From positions 1-35,591 of the forward strand of contig JABDBM010000040.1 of assembly GCA_013288685.1 (NCBI GenBank): 35,591 nucleotides of DNA, given 5' to 3'. Shown one piece after another: positions 35,024-35,591 of this stretch (positions within the stretch are counted from its first letter, which is position 1; every line of letters starts with the position of its first letter). This DNA is from Bacteroidota bacterium. Lineage in GTDB: Bacteria > Bacteroidota > Bacteroidia > Sphingobacteriales > Sphingobacteriaceae. A program made the position numbers and the translations under genes. The notes under the pieces were generated by a model that searched no databases, was not told where the DNA came from, and saw nothing but the letters and a program-made list of their open reading frames with translations.

Positions 35024-35236
35024 ATGCATATCTTAATATTATCAGTTCAGGTTTTACTTTTTATGGCCGGCTTGCTATTTACCGGGGTATTGTTTTTTAG
35101 CTTCCTGAAATTTTTGAAGAAAAACTATTTCCCAAACTGGAAATTCCCTGATTATATCAGCGTTGGCTATGCCGAATATTTGGTTAATAAATATATAAAG
35201 AAGCCGATAGCACAAATTAAATCGGCTCGTCAATAA
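35024..35236 (+). CDS. Small membrane protein
   Basis: A 70-residue protein with one strong membrane helix (about 5-30, ILSVQVLLFMAGLLFTGVLFFSFL) and a basic, aromatic cytoplasmic tail (LKFLKKNYFPNWKFPDYISV, KYIKKPIAQIKSA). I do not recognise a family. The ATG is preceded by AT-rich DNA without a clear promoter box. The regular helix plus positive-inside tail, and normal codon use, argue for a real gene, but its small size leaves doubt. Confidence 0.55.
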   Translation: MHILILSVQVLLFMAGLLFTGVLFFSFLKFLKKNYFPNWKFPDYISVGYAEYLVNKYIKKPIAQIKSARQ

Positions 35237-35364
35237 TATTTTATAGGTGTGATGGACGCCGGTGGCAACATTGGCAGAGGGGTGAGCAGGCCGGGATGGC
35301 GGAAAGATGTGCGGGTAGGGCGTGAATATGAAAGTTTTTCTGCCGCCATTAGGCGAAGTTTAGT

Positions 35365-35490
35365 GCCGGAAGTATAGCGGACAAGAAAGGTGTGAATGGT
35401 GATTATACTTCCGGCTAAAAGCTATTATGATTTAACAACAGGCGGCATGTATTGTACTGTGGGATTGAGGAAAGCGCAAGTGCCGCCTGT
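35365..35490. other. Non-coding double-hairpin region
   Basis: GCCGGAAGTATA (35365-35376) pairs with TATACTTCCGGC (35404-35415). ACAGGCGGCA (35438-35447) pairs with TGCCGCCTGT (35481-35490), extendable by a few pairs through one bulge, and is followed by a T-rich run. An upstream CTGCCGCC (35340-35347) could compete for the AGGCGGCA arm. No frame is credible. The surrounding 35237-35591 is rich in G and holds no gene that I can see. Confidence 0.55.
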
Positions 35491-35591
35491 TTGTTTATAT
35501 TATTTTTAAGACCTATGAATTGTGAGGGTGATTAATAAATGCAACCCGGGGGTGGAAATGGATGTCGGGATTTTGGGGGTGTGGATTACCC

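Overview
The window looks like a stretch of a Bacteroidota chromosome, most likely family Sphingobacteriaceae and close to Mucilaginibacter or Pedobacter. This is inferred from gene families, not from a database search. The signs are a sigma factor / FecR / SusC-type TonB receptor cassette, a TonB receptor paired with a DUF4249 lipoprotein, an S46 dipeptidyl-peptidase, GIN and DUF3078 proteins, several TANNTTTG-type -7 promoter boxes, weak ribosome binding sites and AT-rich intergenic DNA. There is no tRNA, rRNA, CRISPR array, intact insertion sequence or phage module. About 26 genes are supported.

Layout. 1-3432 (minus): ECF sigma factor, FecR anti-sigma factor and the N-terminal third of a SusC-like receptor with a signalling (STN) domain, cut by the left edge. 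3828-4925 (minus) is a GH10 xylanase lipoprotein, divergent from an S46 dipeptidyl-peptidase (5028-7196, plus). The peptidase converges on a GH35 beta-galactosidase (7260-9062, minus) across a perfect bidirectional terminator. 9267-11020 (plus) is a coupled LytS-type histidine kinase and LytTR response regulator. 11295-14027 (minus) is a 910-residue MG2/TonB-plug surface protein. 14294-15000 (minus) is a small unknown protein coupled to a cupin. 15099-18539 (minus) is an M16 protease pair, one catalytic and one inactive with an extra C-terminal domain. 18867-19310 (minus) is a DinB-like protein. 19695-22103 (plus) is an orphan FtsX/MacB-type permease. 22250-22666 (minus) is unknown. 22813-26369 (minus) is the TonB receptor/DUF4249 pair. 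26778-27389 (plus) is a GIN-domain protein facing a C1-type protease lipoprotein (27457-28410, minus). 28739-31678 (minus) holds a secreted unknown and a penicillin-acylase-family hydrolase. The right end has an unknown protein (32070-32591), a TPR protein (minus), a DUF3078 barrel protein and a small membrane protein, then structured non-coding DNA.

The genes describe a cell envelope devoted to uptake and degradation of polymers: TonB receptors, exported glycosidases, peptidases and an acylase, with a trans-envelope sigma switch and a two-component system for control. The operons are short.

The most unusual content is intergenic. One family of long imperfect hairpins with GTTTAACCACAGAG-like ends occurs at least six times plus a half copy. 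Two copies flank the secreted unknown gene at 28739-29251 as direct repeats. Further palindrome families, an apparently orphan terminator before 32070 (candidate small RNA or leader), a near-perfect promoter embedded in a terminator at 15025-15074 and a double-hairpin region at 35365-35490 are the items most worth checking. I did not find a clear new multi-gene system.
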